Assembly (NCBI GenBank): GCA_017428925.1
Contig: JAFRPY010000010.1
Location: forward strand, 84,939-148,938
Source: Prevotella sp.
GTDB lineage: Bacteria; Bacteroidota; Bacteroidia; Bacteroidales; Bacteroidaceae
Length of the DNA stretch: 64,000 nt
Reading direction: 5' to 3'
A program made the translations under genes and the position numbers. Each line of letters opens with the position of its first letter. Within the stretch, counting starts at the first letter, position 1. The notes beneath the pieces were generated by a model. The model saw only the letters and a list, made by a program, of their open reading frames with translations, did no database searches and had not been told where the DNA came from. Positions 36,954 through 44,764 of this stretch are shown one piece after another.

Positions 36954-38459
36954 ATGAAAAGAAAACTATCCAACTTTTTACTGCTGCTTGTGCTCAGCGC
37001 GTGGTCGCTGCCGTCGTTTAGCGATGCAGTGGGCGAGATTCGTCCAAAGCTCGTCGTCGGCATCGCCGTCGACCAGATGCGATGGGACTACCTTTACCGT
37101 TTTTGGGACGACTACACTGACGATGGTTTCAAGCGCATGCTCCGCGAAGGATACTCTTTCGAGAATTGTCAGATTAACTACATTCCCTCGGTGACGGCCG
37201 TTGGCCACACGTCGCTCTTTACCGGCTCGGTGCCCAGCATCCACGGCATCGCCGGCAACAATTTCTGGAAAGATAATGGCATGACCTACTGCTGCCGCGA
37301 CACCACCGTGCAGACCGTCGGCTCTTCGTCCAAGAAAGCCGGACAGATGTCGCCCTGCAATCTCTGGGTGACCACCATCGGCGACGAGCTCAAGACCGCC
37401 ACCTCATGGAAGTCAAAGGTAGTTGGCGTGTCCTTCAAGGACCGTGCCGCCATCCTTCCTGCCGGTCATAGTGCCGATGCCGCCTACTGGTTCGACAAAG
37501 ATGCCAAGTGTTTCATTACCAGCACCTATTACATGGACAAACTGCCTGGATGGGCGAGTGCTTACAACGAGAAAATAAACAAGAAACTCTCCATCGACGA
37601 CATTCAGTACCAGCCCTATGGAAACCTGATTGTCGAAGAGATGGCAAAGGCCGCTATCAAGGGCGAGCGCCTCGGACAGCGTGCCGATCAGACTGACATG
37701 CTCACCGTCAGTTTCTCCTGTCCTGACATCACCGGCCATAAGTTTGGAACCCACCACGAACTTACCTACAAGCAGTATATCGGGCTCGACAAGCAGTTGG
37801 CCGATTTCTTCGACTTCCTCGACCGCACGGTGGGGAAAGGTCAGTGGCTGGCATTCCTCAGTGCCGACCATGGTGCCGCCAACGGCATTGAGCAGAACAA
37901 GACCCACAAGATTCCTGCCGGCGACTTCAACGATGGCTCTGGCATTAAGCAACTGGGCGAACTCCTTGCTCAGAAATTCTCCACCTCTGAGAAACTCATC
38001 TCAGCCTTCTTCGACTACAAGCTGAAACTCAACCGTGAGGCCATCCAGCGTTCAGGACTGAAAGAGTGTGAGGTAAAGAAGGCCATCATCGATTTCTTCA
38101 ATGCCGACTCGCGCGTATTGTACGCTATCAACCTCGAGCAGGCAGGTTCCGCATCCATACCTTCCTATATCCGCGAGAAAATCCTCAACGGCTACAACCA
38201 TGAGCGTTCAGGTGACATACAGCTCATCCTGAAACCCCAGCATTACAGCGGATGGAAAGATATCGGCCAAGGCACCACTCATGGCCTGTGGAATCCCTAC
38301 GACTGCCACATCCCGTTTGTGCTGATGGGGTGGGGCGTCAGTCATGGTGCCAGCAACCACGAGGTTCACATCACCGACATTGCCCCCACCGTCTGCTCCC
38401 TCATCCACATCCAGATGCCCAGCGGCTGCATAGGACAGGGCGTTTACGAACCAAAATGA
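36954..38459 (+). CDS. Secreted alkaline phosphatase superfamily enzyme (PafA-like)
   Basis: 501 aa with signal peptide (NFLLLLVLSAWSLPSFSDA). Releases phosphate from monoesters in the periplasm. Metal and nucleophile region: VVGIAVDQMRWDYL (Asp), PSVTAVGHTSLFTGSVPSIH with the Thr nucleophile, GIAGNNFW (Asn), later SADHGAAN (Asp-His) and a C-terminal GTTHGLWNPYDCHIPFVLMG (His). This matches PafA of Bacteroidetes rather than E. coli PhoA. Downstream of sprA by 37 bp, possibly co-transcribed; ends before a terminator. Confidence 0.93.
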   Translation: MKRKLSNFLLLLVLSAWSLPSFSDAVGEIRPKLVVGIAVDQMRWDYLYRFWDDYTDDGFKRMLREGYSFENCQINYIPSVTAVGHTSLFTGSVPSIHGIAGNNFWKDNGMTYCCRDTTVQTVGSSSKKAGQMSPCNLWVTTIGDELKTATSWKSKVVGVSFKDRAAILPAGHSADAAYWFDKDAKCFITSTYYMDKLPGWASAYNEKINKKLSIDDIQYQPYGNLIVEEMAKAAIKGERLGQRADQTDMLTVSFSCPDITGHKFGTHHELTYKQYIGLDKQLADFFDFLDRTVGKGQWLAFLSADHGAANGIEQNKTHKIPAGDFNDGSGIKQLGELLAQKFSTSEKLISAFFDYKLKLNREAIQRSGLKECEVKKAIIDFFNADSRVLYAINLEQAGSASIPSYIREKILNGYNHERSGDIQLILKPQHYSGWKDIGQGTTHGLWNPYDCHIPFVLMGWGVSHGASNHEVHITDIAPTVCSLIHIQMPSGCIGQGVYEPK

Positions 38460-38492
38460 TGAATTTGAAGAATTAGAAAAATGGAATTAATT

Positions 38493-38525
38493 AAAAAGCC
38501 ATCTCTTTGCGGGAGATGGCTTTTT
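38493..38525. terminator. Bidirectional intrinsic terminator
   Basis: AAAAAGCCATCTC, 7-nt loop, GAGATGGCTTTTT. Serves the phosphatase (plus) and nadB (minus). Confidence 0.9.
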
Positions 38526-38528
38526 AAA

Positions 38529-40115
38529 TTACTTGTCGTAGGCGTGAACGGGGTAGTCGGTGGTGAAGTGCAGTCCGCGGCACTCCTTGCGCTCGATGGC
38601 CCAGCGGGTGATGAGGTAACCCACGTTGATCATGTTGCGCAGTTCGCAGATGTCTTTCGATGCCTTCACGCGCTTGAATAGGTTCTCGGTCTCTTCGTAG
38701 AGCATGTCAAGACGGTCCCAGGCGCGTTTCAGTCGGAGGTCGCTGCGCACGATGCCTACGTAGTTGGACATGATTTGGTTCACCTCGCGGGTACTCTGGG
38801 TGATAAGCACTTTCTCCTCGTTGGTCATGGTGCCTTCGTCGTTCCATTCGGGCACTTTGTCATTGAAGTCGTATTCGTCGAAGTGTGCCAGCGAGTGCTT
38901 GGCGGCGGCATCGGCATAGACGACGGCCTCGATGAGGGAGTTGGAGGCCAGGCGGTTGCCGCCGTGGAGTCCCGTGCACGAGCATTCGCCGAGGGCGTAG
39001 AGACGTTCGATGGAGGAGCATCCGTTGAGATCGACCTTGATGCCGCCACACATGTAGTGGGCCGCGGGGCGCACGGGGATGTAGTCGGTGGTGATGTCGA
39101 TTCCGATGGAGAGGCATTTCTGGTAGATGTTGGGGAAGTGGTGGCGCGTCTCCTTCGGGTCTTTGTGGGTGACGTCGAGGCATACGTGGTCGATGCCGTG
39201 AATCTTCATCTCCTTGTCGATGGCGCGTGCCACGATGTCGCGCGGTGCCAGCGACAGACGCTCATCGTATTTCTCCATGAAACTCTCGCCGTTGGGCAGG
39301 CGGAGGATGCCTCCGTAGCCGCGCATGGCCTCGGTGATGAGGTAGGCGGGATGCGTCTCGTTGGGATTATGGAGCACGGTGGGGTGGAACTGCACGAATT
39401 CCATGTCGGCCACTGTTCCCTTGGCACGATAGACCATGGCGATGCCGTCGCCGGTAGCGATGACGGGATTCGAGGTGGTCAGATAGACGGCCCCGCAGCC
39501 TCCGGTGCACATCACGGTGACTTTCGAAAGATAGGTGTCGACTTTCTGTGTGTCGGGATTGAGCACGTAGGCTCCGTAACAGTTGATATAGGGTGTGCGG
39601 CGTGTGACGCGTGCGCCGAGATGGTGCTGCGTGATGATTTCCACGGCGAAATGGTTCTCCTTGATGTCGATGTCGGGATTGCTGCGGACGGCAGCCATCA
39701 GCCCGCGTTGGATTTCGGCTCCTGTGTCATCGGCATGGTGGAGAATGCGGAATTCAGAGTGTCCTCCCTCGCGGTGAAGGTCGAACGATCCGTCTTCCTT
39801 GCGGTCAAAGTTAACGCCCCATCCCACGAGTTCCTGAATCTGCGAGGGTGCGTTCCTGACCACCTGCTCCACAGCGGCGCGGTCTGAGATGTAGTCGCCC
39901 GCCACCATCGTGTCCTCGATGTGCTTCTCGAAGTCATCGACCTTGAGGTTGGTGACTGATGCCACGCCTCCCTGGGCAAACGATGTATTGGTTTCCTCAA
40001 GGCTGGTCTTGCAGATTATGCAAATCTTGCCTTTCTTCTCTCTTGCCACTTTCAGGGCGTAACTCATACCGGCCACTCCGGCGCCGATGATGAGGAAATC
40101 GTATTTGTGTACCAT
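38529..40115 (-). CDS. nadB: L-aspartate oxidase
   Basis: 528 aa. FAD enzyme making iminoaspartate for NAD synthesis. FAD-binding start YDFLIIGAGVAGMSYALKV, NTSFAQGGVAS, GGHSEFRILHHADDTG, substrate region HPTVLHN and PRDIVARAIDKEM, and YMCGGIKVDLNG; ECSCTGLHGGNRLASNSLIE is the usual C-terminal signature. No nadA or nadC adjacent. Confidence 0.96.
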   Translation of the reverse strand: MVHKYDFLIIGAGVAGMSYALKVAREKKGKICIICKTSLEETNTSFAQGGVASVTNLKVDDFEKHIEDTMVAGDYISDRAAVEQVVRNAPSQIQELVGWGVNFDRKEDGSFDLHREGGHSEFRILHHADDTGAEIQRGLMAAVRSNPDIDIKENHFAVEIITQHHLGARVTRRTPYINCYGAYVLNPDTQKVDTYLSKVTVMCTGGCGAVYLTTSNPVIATGDGIAMVYRAKGTVADMEFVQFHPTVLHNPNETHPAYLITEAMRGYGGILRLPNGESFMEKYDERLSLAPRDIVARAIDKEMKIHGIDHVCLDVTHKDPKETRHHFPNIYQKCLSIGIDITTDYIPVRPAAHYMCGGIKVDLNGCSSIERLYALGECSCTGLHGGNRLASNSLIEAVVYADAAAKHSLAHFDEYDFNDKVPEWNDEGTMTNEEKVLITQSTREVNQIMSNYVGIVRSDLRLKRAWDRLDMLYEETENLFKRVKASKDICELRNMINVGYLITRWAIERKECRGLHFTTDYPVHAYDK

Positions 40116-40141
40116 TCTCTTAGTTTATAGGTTTACGGGTG

Positions 40142-40149
40142 CAAAGATA
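40142..40149 (-). promoter_or_regulatory. -7 box for nadB
   Basis: TATCTTTG on the minus strand, ending 27 bp before the nadB ATG; -33 box weak. Confidence 0.45.
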
Positions 40150-40187
40150 AGAAAAAAAGTGAAGAGTGAAGAGTGAAGATTTTTTTT

Positions 40188-40195
40188 TACCTTTG
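40188..40195 (+). promoter_or_regulatory. -7 box for the PBP4-type gene
   Basis: TACCTTTG ends 5 bp before the ATG at 40201, so the transcript would have nearly no leader; -33 box weak. Confidence 0.4.
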
Positions 40196-40200
40196 CACGC

Positions 40201-41478
40201 ATGATGAGAAAGATTGTGTTTTTCGTTGCCCTCGTTGTAGCGTCTGCAACGGCAATGAGGGGGCAGACGGTGTTCACGGAGACCACTTCTGCGGATTCGC
40301 TGACTATTGAGTCGGAGGACTCTCTCGCAGAAGACACCGTCGCCGTGGATTCCATCGCTGAGCCCGTGGCACTGCCATGGCCGCAGAACGTGCAGGCAAG
40401 GCTCGACGCCATACTGATGAGCCGACAGTTTAAGACTACGCAAATAGGACTACAGGTGTATGACCTGACGGCCGACTCCGTGATTTACCAGTATAACGAA
40501 CGGCAACAGATGCGTCCCGCTTCCACGATGAAGATGATTTGTGCCGTGGCCTCGCTCGATAAACTGGGTGGTGGTCATCAGTTCAAGACACGGCTTTATT
40601 ATACGGGCAAGGTGGACTCCTGTGTGTTGCGTGGAAACATCTATTGCAAGGGCGGCATGGACCCTGCGTTCAATGTTGACGACCTGAATGCCTTCGTGGA
40701 GAGCATCAAGCGTATGGGCGTGGACACCATCCGCGGCAACATCTATGCCGACCTCTCGATGAAGGACGGCGACCGCTGGGGCGAAGGATGGTGCTGGGAT
40801 GACGACAATCCCTCGTTGTCACCGCTGCTGGTGGGAAAGAAGGACCGCTTTATGAGTAGGTTTGTAAAGGAACTCCGCGATGCCCGCATCGTTTTTGTTG
40901 GCGATACTTTGCGCGGAACTACACCCTCGGGAGCCCGTGAGATTTGTGCACGCTTCCATTCAATGGACCAGATACTGAATCGTATGATGAAGAATTCGGA
41001 TAATCTCTATGCGGAGTCGATGTTCTATCAGTTGGCAGCGTCGTTGGGTGGGAAGGCCACCGCAAAGTCAGGGCGCTCGCTGGTAAACCGTCTGATACAG
41101 AAAATGGGATTCAATCCCGGCAACTACTATATTGCCGACGGCTCGGGTCTTTCGCTCTACAATTATGTTTCGCCAGAGTTGGAGGTGGCTTTCCTTCGCT
41201 ATGCGTGGCGCAATACGAACATTTACAACCATCTGCTGCCCTCGCTGCCCATTGCCGGTGTCGATGGTACGCTGGAGAATCGTATGCGCACGGGCTATGC
41301 TCATGGAAATGTGAAGGCCAAGACGGGCACTGTGACGGGAGTCTCTGCACTGGCAGGCTACCTCACCGCCGCCAATGGTCATCGCCTCTGCTTTTCCATT
41401 ATGAATCAGGGACAGCGCAAGGCCACCACCATCCGTCCCTATCAGGACCGTATCTGCGAAGCGATTTGTAAACCGTAA
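40201..41478 (+). CDS. dacB: D-alanyl-D-alanine carboxypeptidase/endopeptidase (PBP4 type)
   Basis: 425 aa with signal peptide (VFFVALVVASATAMRGQT). Trims or cleaves peptidoglycan peptides in the periplasm. Serine-peptidase S13 motifs: SxxK in RPASTMKMICA, SxN in MMKNSDNLYAE and KTG in VKAKTGTVTGVSALAGYL; GDRWGEGWCWDDDN is typical of the family. An Asp/Glu-rich linker (residues about 28-50) follows the signal. Divergent from nadB. Confidence 0.94.
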   Translation: MMRKIVFFVALVVASATAMRGQTVFTETTSADSLTIESEDSLAEDTVAVDSIAEPVALPWPQNVQARLDAILMSRQFKTTQIGLQVYDLTADSVIYQYNERQQMRPASTMKMICAVASLDKLGGGHQFKTRLYYTGKVDSCVLRGNIYCKGGMDPAFNVDDLNAFVESIKRMGVDTIRGNIYADLSMKDGDRWGEGWCWDDDNPSLSPLLVGKKDRFMSRFVKELRDARIVFVGDTLRGTTPSGAREICARFHSMDQILNRMMKNSDNLYAESMFYQLAASLGGKATAKSGRSLVNRLIQKMGFNPGNYYIADGSGLSLYNYVSPELEVAFLRYAWRNTNIYNHLLPSLPIAGVDGTLENRMRTGYAHGNVKAKTGTVTGVSALAGYLTAANGHRLCFSIMNQGQRKATTIRPYQDRICEAICKP

Positions 41479-41481
41479 AGA

Positions 41482-41572
41482 AAAATGAGAGAATGGGAAA
41501 TGGAGAAAATGAGAAATTGTAAATTGATAATCGCCGAAGGCGACAATTCTAAACTCTAAATTCTAAACTCTT
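41482..41572 (+). repeat. A/T-rich leader repeat, copy 1
   Basis: GGAAATGGAGAAAATGAG-type purine repeats, then AATTGTAAATTGATAAT, hairpin CGCCGAAGGCG, ACAATT, and heptamers TCTAAAC/TCTAAAT. Ends 12 bp before the MscS-type ATG. Confidence 0.85.
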
Positions 41573-41584
41573 AACTTAAGAAGA

Positions 41585-42748
41585 ATGGAACAAATAAAAA
41601 TATATGTTGAAGACCTGCTGTCGCTGACAGGACTCACGGGGACAATGATTCCCGTGTTGCGCCATATCGCGATGGTAGTTGTGGCTGTGCTGCTGGCATG
41701 GCTTAGCGACTGGCTCTGCCGCAGGCTGTTGGTGCCGTTGGTGATGAAACTCACGGCAAAGACGGAATTCGACTGGGACGACCAGTTGTTCAACCGCCAG
41801 GTGCTCATCTCGGCCTGCCATATCGTGCCCGCCATCGTCATCTGGCAGTTGCTGCCGTGGGTGTTCTATCAGTACCCCTTGGTTTTTGATATATTGAAAC
41901 GCCTCACGGCCATCTATATCACCGTGATGGCCACGCGTACGATGGTCTGTTTCATCAATGCCTTCCAGAGTTACGAGAGTGAAGGCCAGCGCAGCAATAT
42001 GCAGCAGTATGCCCGTTCCCTCTCCAGTGTCGTGAAGATTATCCTTATGTTTGTGGCAGGCATTGTCGTCATCGCCATCATCATTAATAAGAATCCGCTA
42101 ACGCTCTTTGCCGGGCTGGGTGCTTTGTCGGCAGTGCTCCTTCTGGTTTTTCAAGACACCATCACGGGACTGGTGGCCGGCATCCATCTCACCTCCAACG
42201 ATATGCTCCGCAAGGGCGATTGGATAACGGTGGAGAAGGCAGGTGTGAACGGCAATGTAGAAGACATAACGCTCACCACCGTGAAGGTGCGCAATTTCGA
42301 TAATACCATTGTCACCATTTCGCCAAAGACACTCATCAGTGAATCGTTCCAGAACTGGAAAGGCATGCAGCAAAGCGGTGGCCGTCGCGTCAGGCGCAGC
42401 GTCTGTTTCGATGTCCACTCTGTCCGCGTGGTTGACGACGAGTTGCGTAAGCACCTGCTTGATAAAGGCTTTTTCAAGGAATCGGAACTTTCGGGACAAC
42501 TGGTAAACCTCACGCTTTTCCGTCGCTATATGGAACGCTCCATCGCCGGGCGTGACGATGTGAATGAGAAAATGACTCACTTTGTCACCGAGCGAGAGGC
42601 TGGTTCCAATGGAATTCCCGTCGAGTTTTATTTCTTTTTGAAGCAGAAGAAGTGGGTTGACTACGAGCACCACATGTCGGACATTATGGATACGATCTAC
42701 GCCACTTCGGCAGAGTTCGGCCTCACCGTCCATCAGTATTTTCCTTGA
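41585..42748 (+). CDS. MscS-family mechanosensitive ion channel
   Basis: 387 aa, about five membrane segments in the first 180 residues, then the MscS pore helix/beta domain: LFAGLGALSAVLLLVFQDTI, TGLVAGIHLTSNDMLRKGDW, VNGNVEDITLTTVKVRNFDN and FQNWKGMQQSGGRRVRRSV. It resembles the YbdG/YnaI-like subgroup by length. Releases solutes on hypo-osmotic shock. Stands alone after a leader repeat. Confidence 0.92.
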   Translation: MEQIKIYVEDLLSLTGLTGTMIPVLRHIAMVVVAVLLAWLSDWLCRRLLVPLVMKLTAKTEFDWDDQLFNRQVLISACHIVPAIVIWQLLPWVFYQYPLVFDILKRLTAIYITVMATRTMVCFINAFQSYESEGQRSNMQQYARSLSSVVKIILMFVAGIVVIAIIINKNPLTLFAGLGALSAVLLLVFQDTITGLVAGIHLTSNDMLRKGDWITVEKAGVNGNVEDITLTTVKVRNFDNTIVTISPKTLISESFQNWKGMQQSGGRRVRRSVCFDVHSVRVVDDELRKHLLDKGFFKESELSGQLVNLTLFRRYMERSIAGRDDVNEKMTHFVTEREAGSNGIPVEFYFFLKQKKWVDYEHHMSDIMDTIYATSAEFGLTVHQYFP

Positions 42749-42779
42749 GAACCAACGGTCGCTGGCCGAAGGGAAAAGC

Positions 42780-42879
42780 AAATGGAGAAAATGAGAAATG
42801 GAGAAAATGAGAAATTGTAAATTGATAATCGCCGAAGGCGACAATTCTAAACTCTAAATTCTAAACTCTAAAATCAGAA
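42780..42879 (+). repeat. A/T-rich leader repeat, copy 2
   Basis: Same order as at 41482: AATGGAGAAAATGAG repeats, CGCCGAAGGCG hairpin, TCTAAAC heptamers, then AAATCAGAA directly before the mutY ATG. Confidence 0.85.
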
Positions 42880-43953
42880 ATGAAAGGAACCTTCGCCCAT
42901 ACCCTTTTGGAGTGGTATCGTGAGAACCGGCGGCCTTTGCCTTGGCGCGAGACTCGCGACCCCTATGCCATCTGGCTTTCTGAAATCATCCTCCAGCAAA
43001 CGCGCATCGAGCAAGGCCAGCCCTATTGGGAACAGTTCATCAGGCGATGGCCACGGGTGGAACAGCTCGCGGCTGCCAGTGAAGACGAGGTCATGCGCCA
43101 ATGGCAGGGACTAGGTTACTATAGCCGTGCACGTAACCTTCATGCCGCCGCGCGTCAGATAGTGGCAATGGGGCATTTCCCCGATACGCTCGAGGAAATC
43201 AGAAAGCTGAAGGGCGTGGGCGACTATACCGCGGCTGCCATTGCCAGTTTTGCCTTCGGCATTCCTGCCGTCGTCGTCGACGGGAATGTCTTTCGCGTAC
43301 TCTCCCGCTACTTTGGAATTACCACGCCCATCAACACCACCGAGGGCAAGAAAGAGATTACGGCAATAGCCTCAGAAGTGGCCTCCCCACTCTCCCCCTC
43401 GGGGGAGCCGGAGGGGGGCCCTGACTACAACCAGGCTATTATGGACTTCGGAGCACTGCAGTGTACTCCCCGTTCTCCCCGTTGTTATGATTGTCCTTTG
43501 AATGACGGGTGCAACGCCTTTTCGTCCAACCGCGTCAACCAGTTGCCCGTCAAGCTGCGCAAACTGAAAATAAGGGAGCGACGCCTGGAGTATTTGTATG
43601 TTAGGCATAATGACACAGCCACCGGCCAGACGTTTATTGCCATTCGCCGCCGTTCTGCCGTCGATATATGGAGAGGGCTTTGGGAACCCGTGCTGCTCGC
43701 CGACGATGGCACCGAACAGCTTCCCCACGACATTGTCAGCCAGTTCCGTCAGCAGTCGGTTAAAATACTCAGCAATGTGCGTCACGTTCTCACCCACCGA
43801 GTGATACTGGCCGATTTCTATCTGATGCAGACCGCCGAACGCCCCATGCTGCCGCCCGCCTATCTGTGGATTCCCGAGGAAGATTTCGACGACTACGCCA
43901 AGCCCAGGCTTATTGAAAATTTAACCAATAATTCTCTTGATTTGTTCGTCTGA
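42880..43953 (+). CDS. mutY: A/G-specific adenine glycosylase
   Basis: 357 aa. Removes adenine mispaired with 8-oxoguanine or G. HhH-GPD core: RRPLPWRETRDPYAIWLSE, QQTRIEQGQPYW, QGLGYYSRARNL, LKGVGDYTAAAIASFAFG and catalytic Asp in VVDGNVFRVLSR; four-cysteine Fe-S cluster in LQCTPRSPRCYDCPLNDGC; C-terminal NUDIX-like 8-oxoG recognition domain. Residues about 168-181 (SPLSPSGEPEGGPD) come from a palindromic repeat placed just before the conserved YNQAIMDFGAL helix. The 3' end overlaps the convergent AlkZ-like gene by 33 bp. Confidence 0.94.
   Translation: MKGTFAHTLLEWYRENRRPLPWRETRDPYAIWLSEIILQQTRIEQGQPYWEQFIRRWPRVEQLAAASEDEVMRQWQGLGYYSRARNLHAAARQIVAMGHFPDTLEEIRKLKGVGDYTAAAIASFAFGIPAVVVDGNVFRVLSRYFGITTPINTTEGKKEITAIASEVASPLSPSGEPEGGPDYNQAIMDFGALQCTPRSPRCYDCPLNDGCNAFSSNRVNQLPVKLRKLKIRERRLEYLYVRHNDTATGQTFIAIRRRSAVDIWRGLWEPVLLADDGTEQLPHDIVSQFRQQSVKILSNVRHVLTHRVILADFYLMQTAERPMLPPAYLWIPEEDFDDYAKPRLIENLTNNSLDLFV
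43380..43422. repeat. Palindromic arm inside mutY
   Basis: GGCCTCCCC, inner CTCCCCCTCGGGGGAG, then GGAGGGGGGCC. In frame within the glycosylase domain. Confidence 0.75.
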
Positions 43954-44610
43954 AGCCTGTGGCAGTATCTTCTTCAAATGAGCAAATATCCGTTGGTAGG
44001 ATTCTTCTGGCGTATGTTCCGACAGGCAAGCTGTCTCATTCCCGCTGTCGCGCCTACCCGTAGCTTTTCCGTATAATTGTTCGGGAGTGGTGAGCAGCGA
44101 CCATCCCCATCCATATTCTTTTCCGTGTTTGTCAATAGGGTAGACGAAATCTTCTGTCACAATGTGGCATCCCATTTGCAAACGGGTGATGTAAGCATCG
44201 AAGCGGCTGCGCATCTTTGGTCCCGTGAAACCACAGGCTGCTCGCAGTTCACGGGTGATGAGGCTTCCCCGTTCACGCAGGATTTCAAGGATTCCTTCTT
44301 CTATCGTGCCCGTTTCGGGAGCAGGATTCTTGCTACGGCGGTAGTTATAGAAATCTGGCCACCATTCGCTACTGACGAATCCCGCCTTCTTGTTGAAGAA
44401 TTTCCCATAGACGCATCCACCGTCGGTAACCACCTGACCTTTCCATTTCCACATCGGCCAGTCCCAGCCTCCGTCGGGTAGAAGCACGTATCCGCAATCG
44501 TCGTCAACCACCTCTTCTGCCGAAAAACCACTTATTCCGCTATAGAGCAGTGGTAAGAAACCGATTTGTCGGATATATTCTGTCAGTTGGGCGCAAGAAT
44601 GTATTTTCAT
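43921..44610 (-). CDS. AlkZ/YcaQ-related winged-helix protein
   Basis: 229 aa. Sequence fits the short AlkZ-related proteins of Bacteroidetes: LTEYIRQIGFLPLLYSGISG, the Trp-rich GGWDWPMWKWKGQVV, YGKFFNKKAGFVS, a winged-helix segment ILEILRERGSLITRELRAAC and GPKMRSRFDAYITRLQMGC. The full AlkZ glycosylase (about 380 aa) unhooks crosslinks; catalytic competence of this shorter form is not evident. Convergent with mutY, which is also a base-excision enzyme. Confidence 0.75.
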   Translation of the reverse strand: MKIHSCAQLTEYIRQIGFLPLLYSGISGFSAEEVVDDDCGYVLLPDGGWDWPMWKWKGQVVTDGGCVYGKFFNKKAGFVSSEWWPDFYNYRRSKNPAPETGTIEEGILEILRERGSLITRELRAACGFTGPKMRSRFDAYITRLQMGCHIVTEDFVYPIDKHGKEYGWGWSLLTTPEQLYGKATGRRDSGNETACLSEHTPEESYQRIFAHLKKILPQASDEQIKRIIG

Positions 44611-44634
44611 AGGCTGATTGACTTAATGAGATAG

Positions 44635-44642
44635 CAAATTTA
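44635..44642 (-). promoter_or_regulatory. -7 box for the AlkZ-related gene
   Basis: TAAATTTG on the minus strand, 24 bp before the ATG at 44610. Confidence 0.4.
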
Positions 44643-44739
44643 CGAAATCATCGGCAGATTATGGGACGCAAACTATGTTTACGGATGAATTTTATGATTT
44701 TTTATACTCTTGGAAAGGTTTTAAAAACTTGGAAATCCC

Positions 44740-44747
44740 TATTTTTG
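44740..44747 (+). promoter_or_regulatory. -7 box for the GTPase/SEDS/PBP cluster
   Basis: TATTTTTG fits TAnnTTTG, 17 bp before the ATG at 44765. It lies inside the longer open frame from 44675 and so argues for the later start. Confidence 0.5.
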
Positions 44748-44764
44748 CACAAAATATTCATGAA

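Noticed and set aside
38775-39887. 370-codon plus-strand ORF opposite nadB
   Set aside because: Antisense to nadB with biased composition; nadB frame is fully conserved.
44675-44764. Longer N-terminus (MFTDEFYDF...) for the SEDS-like gene
   Set aside because: A TAnnTTTG box at 44740-44747 lies inside it and the hydrophobic signal segment begins right after the ATG at 44765.
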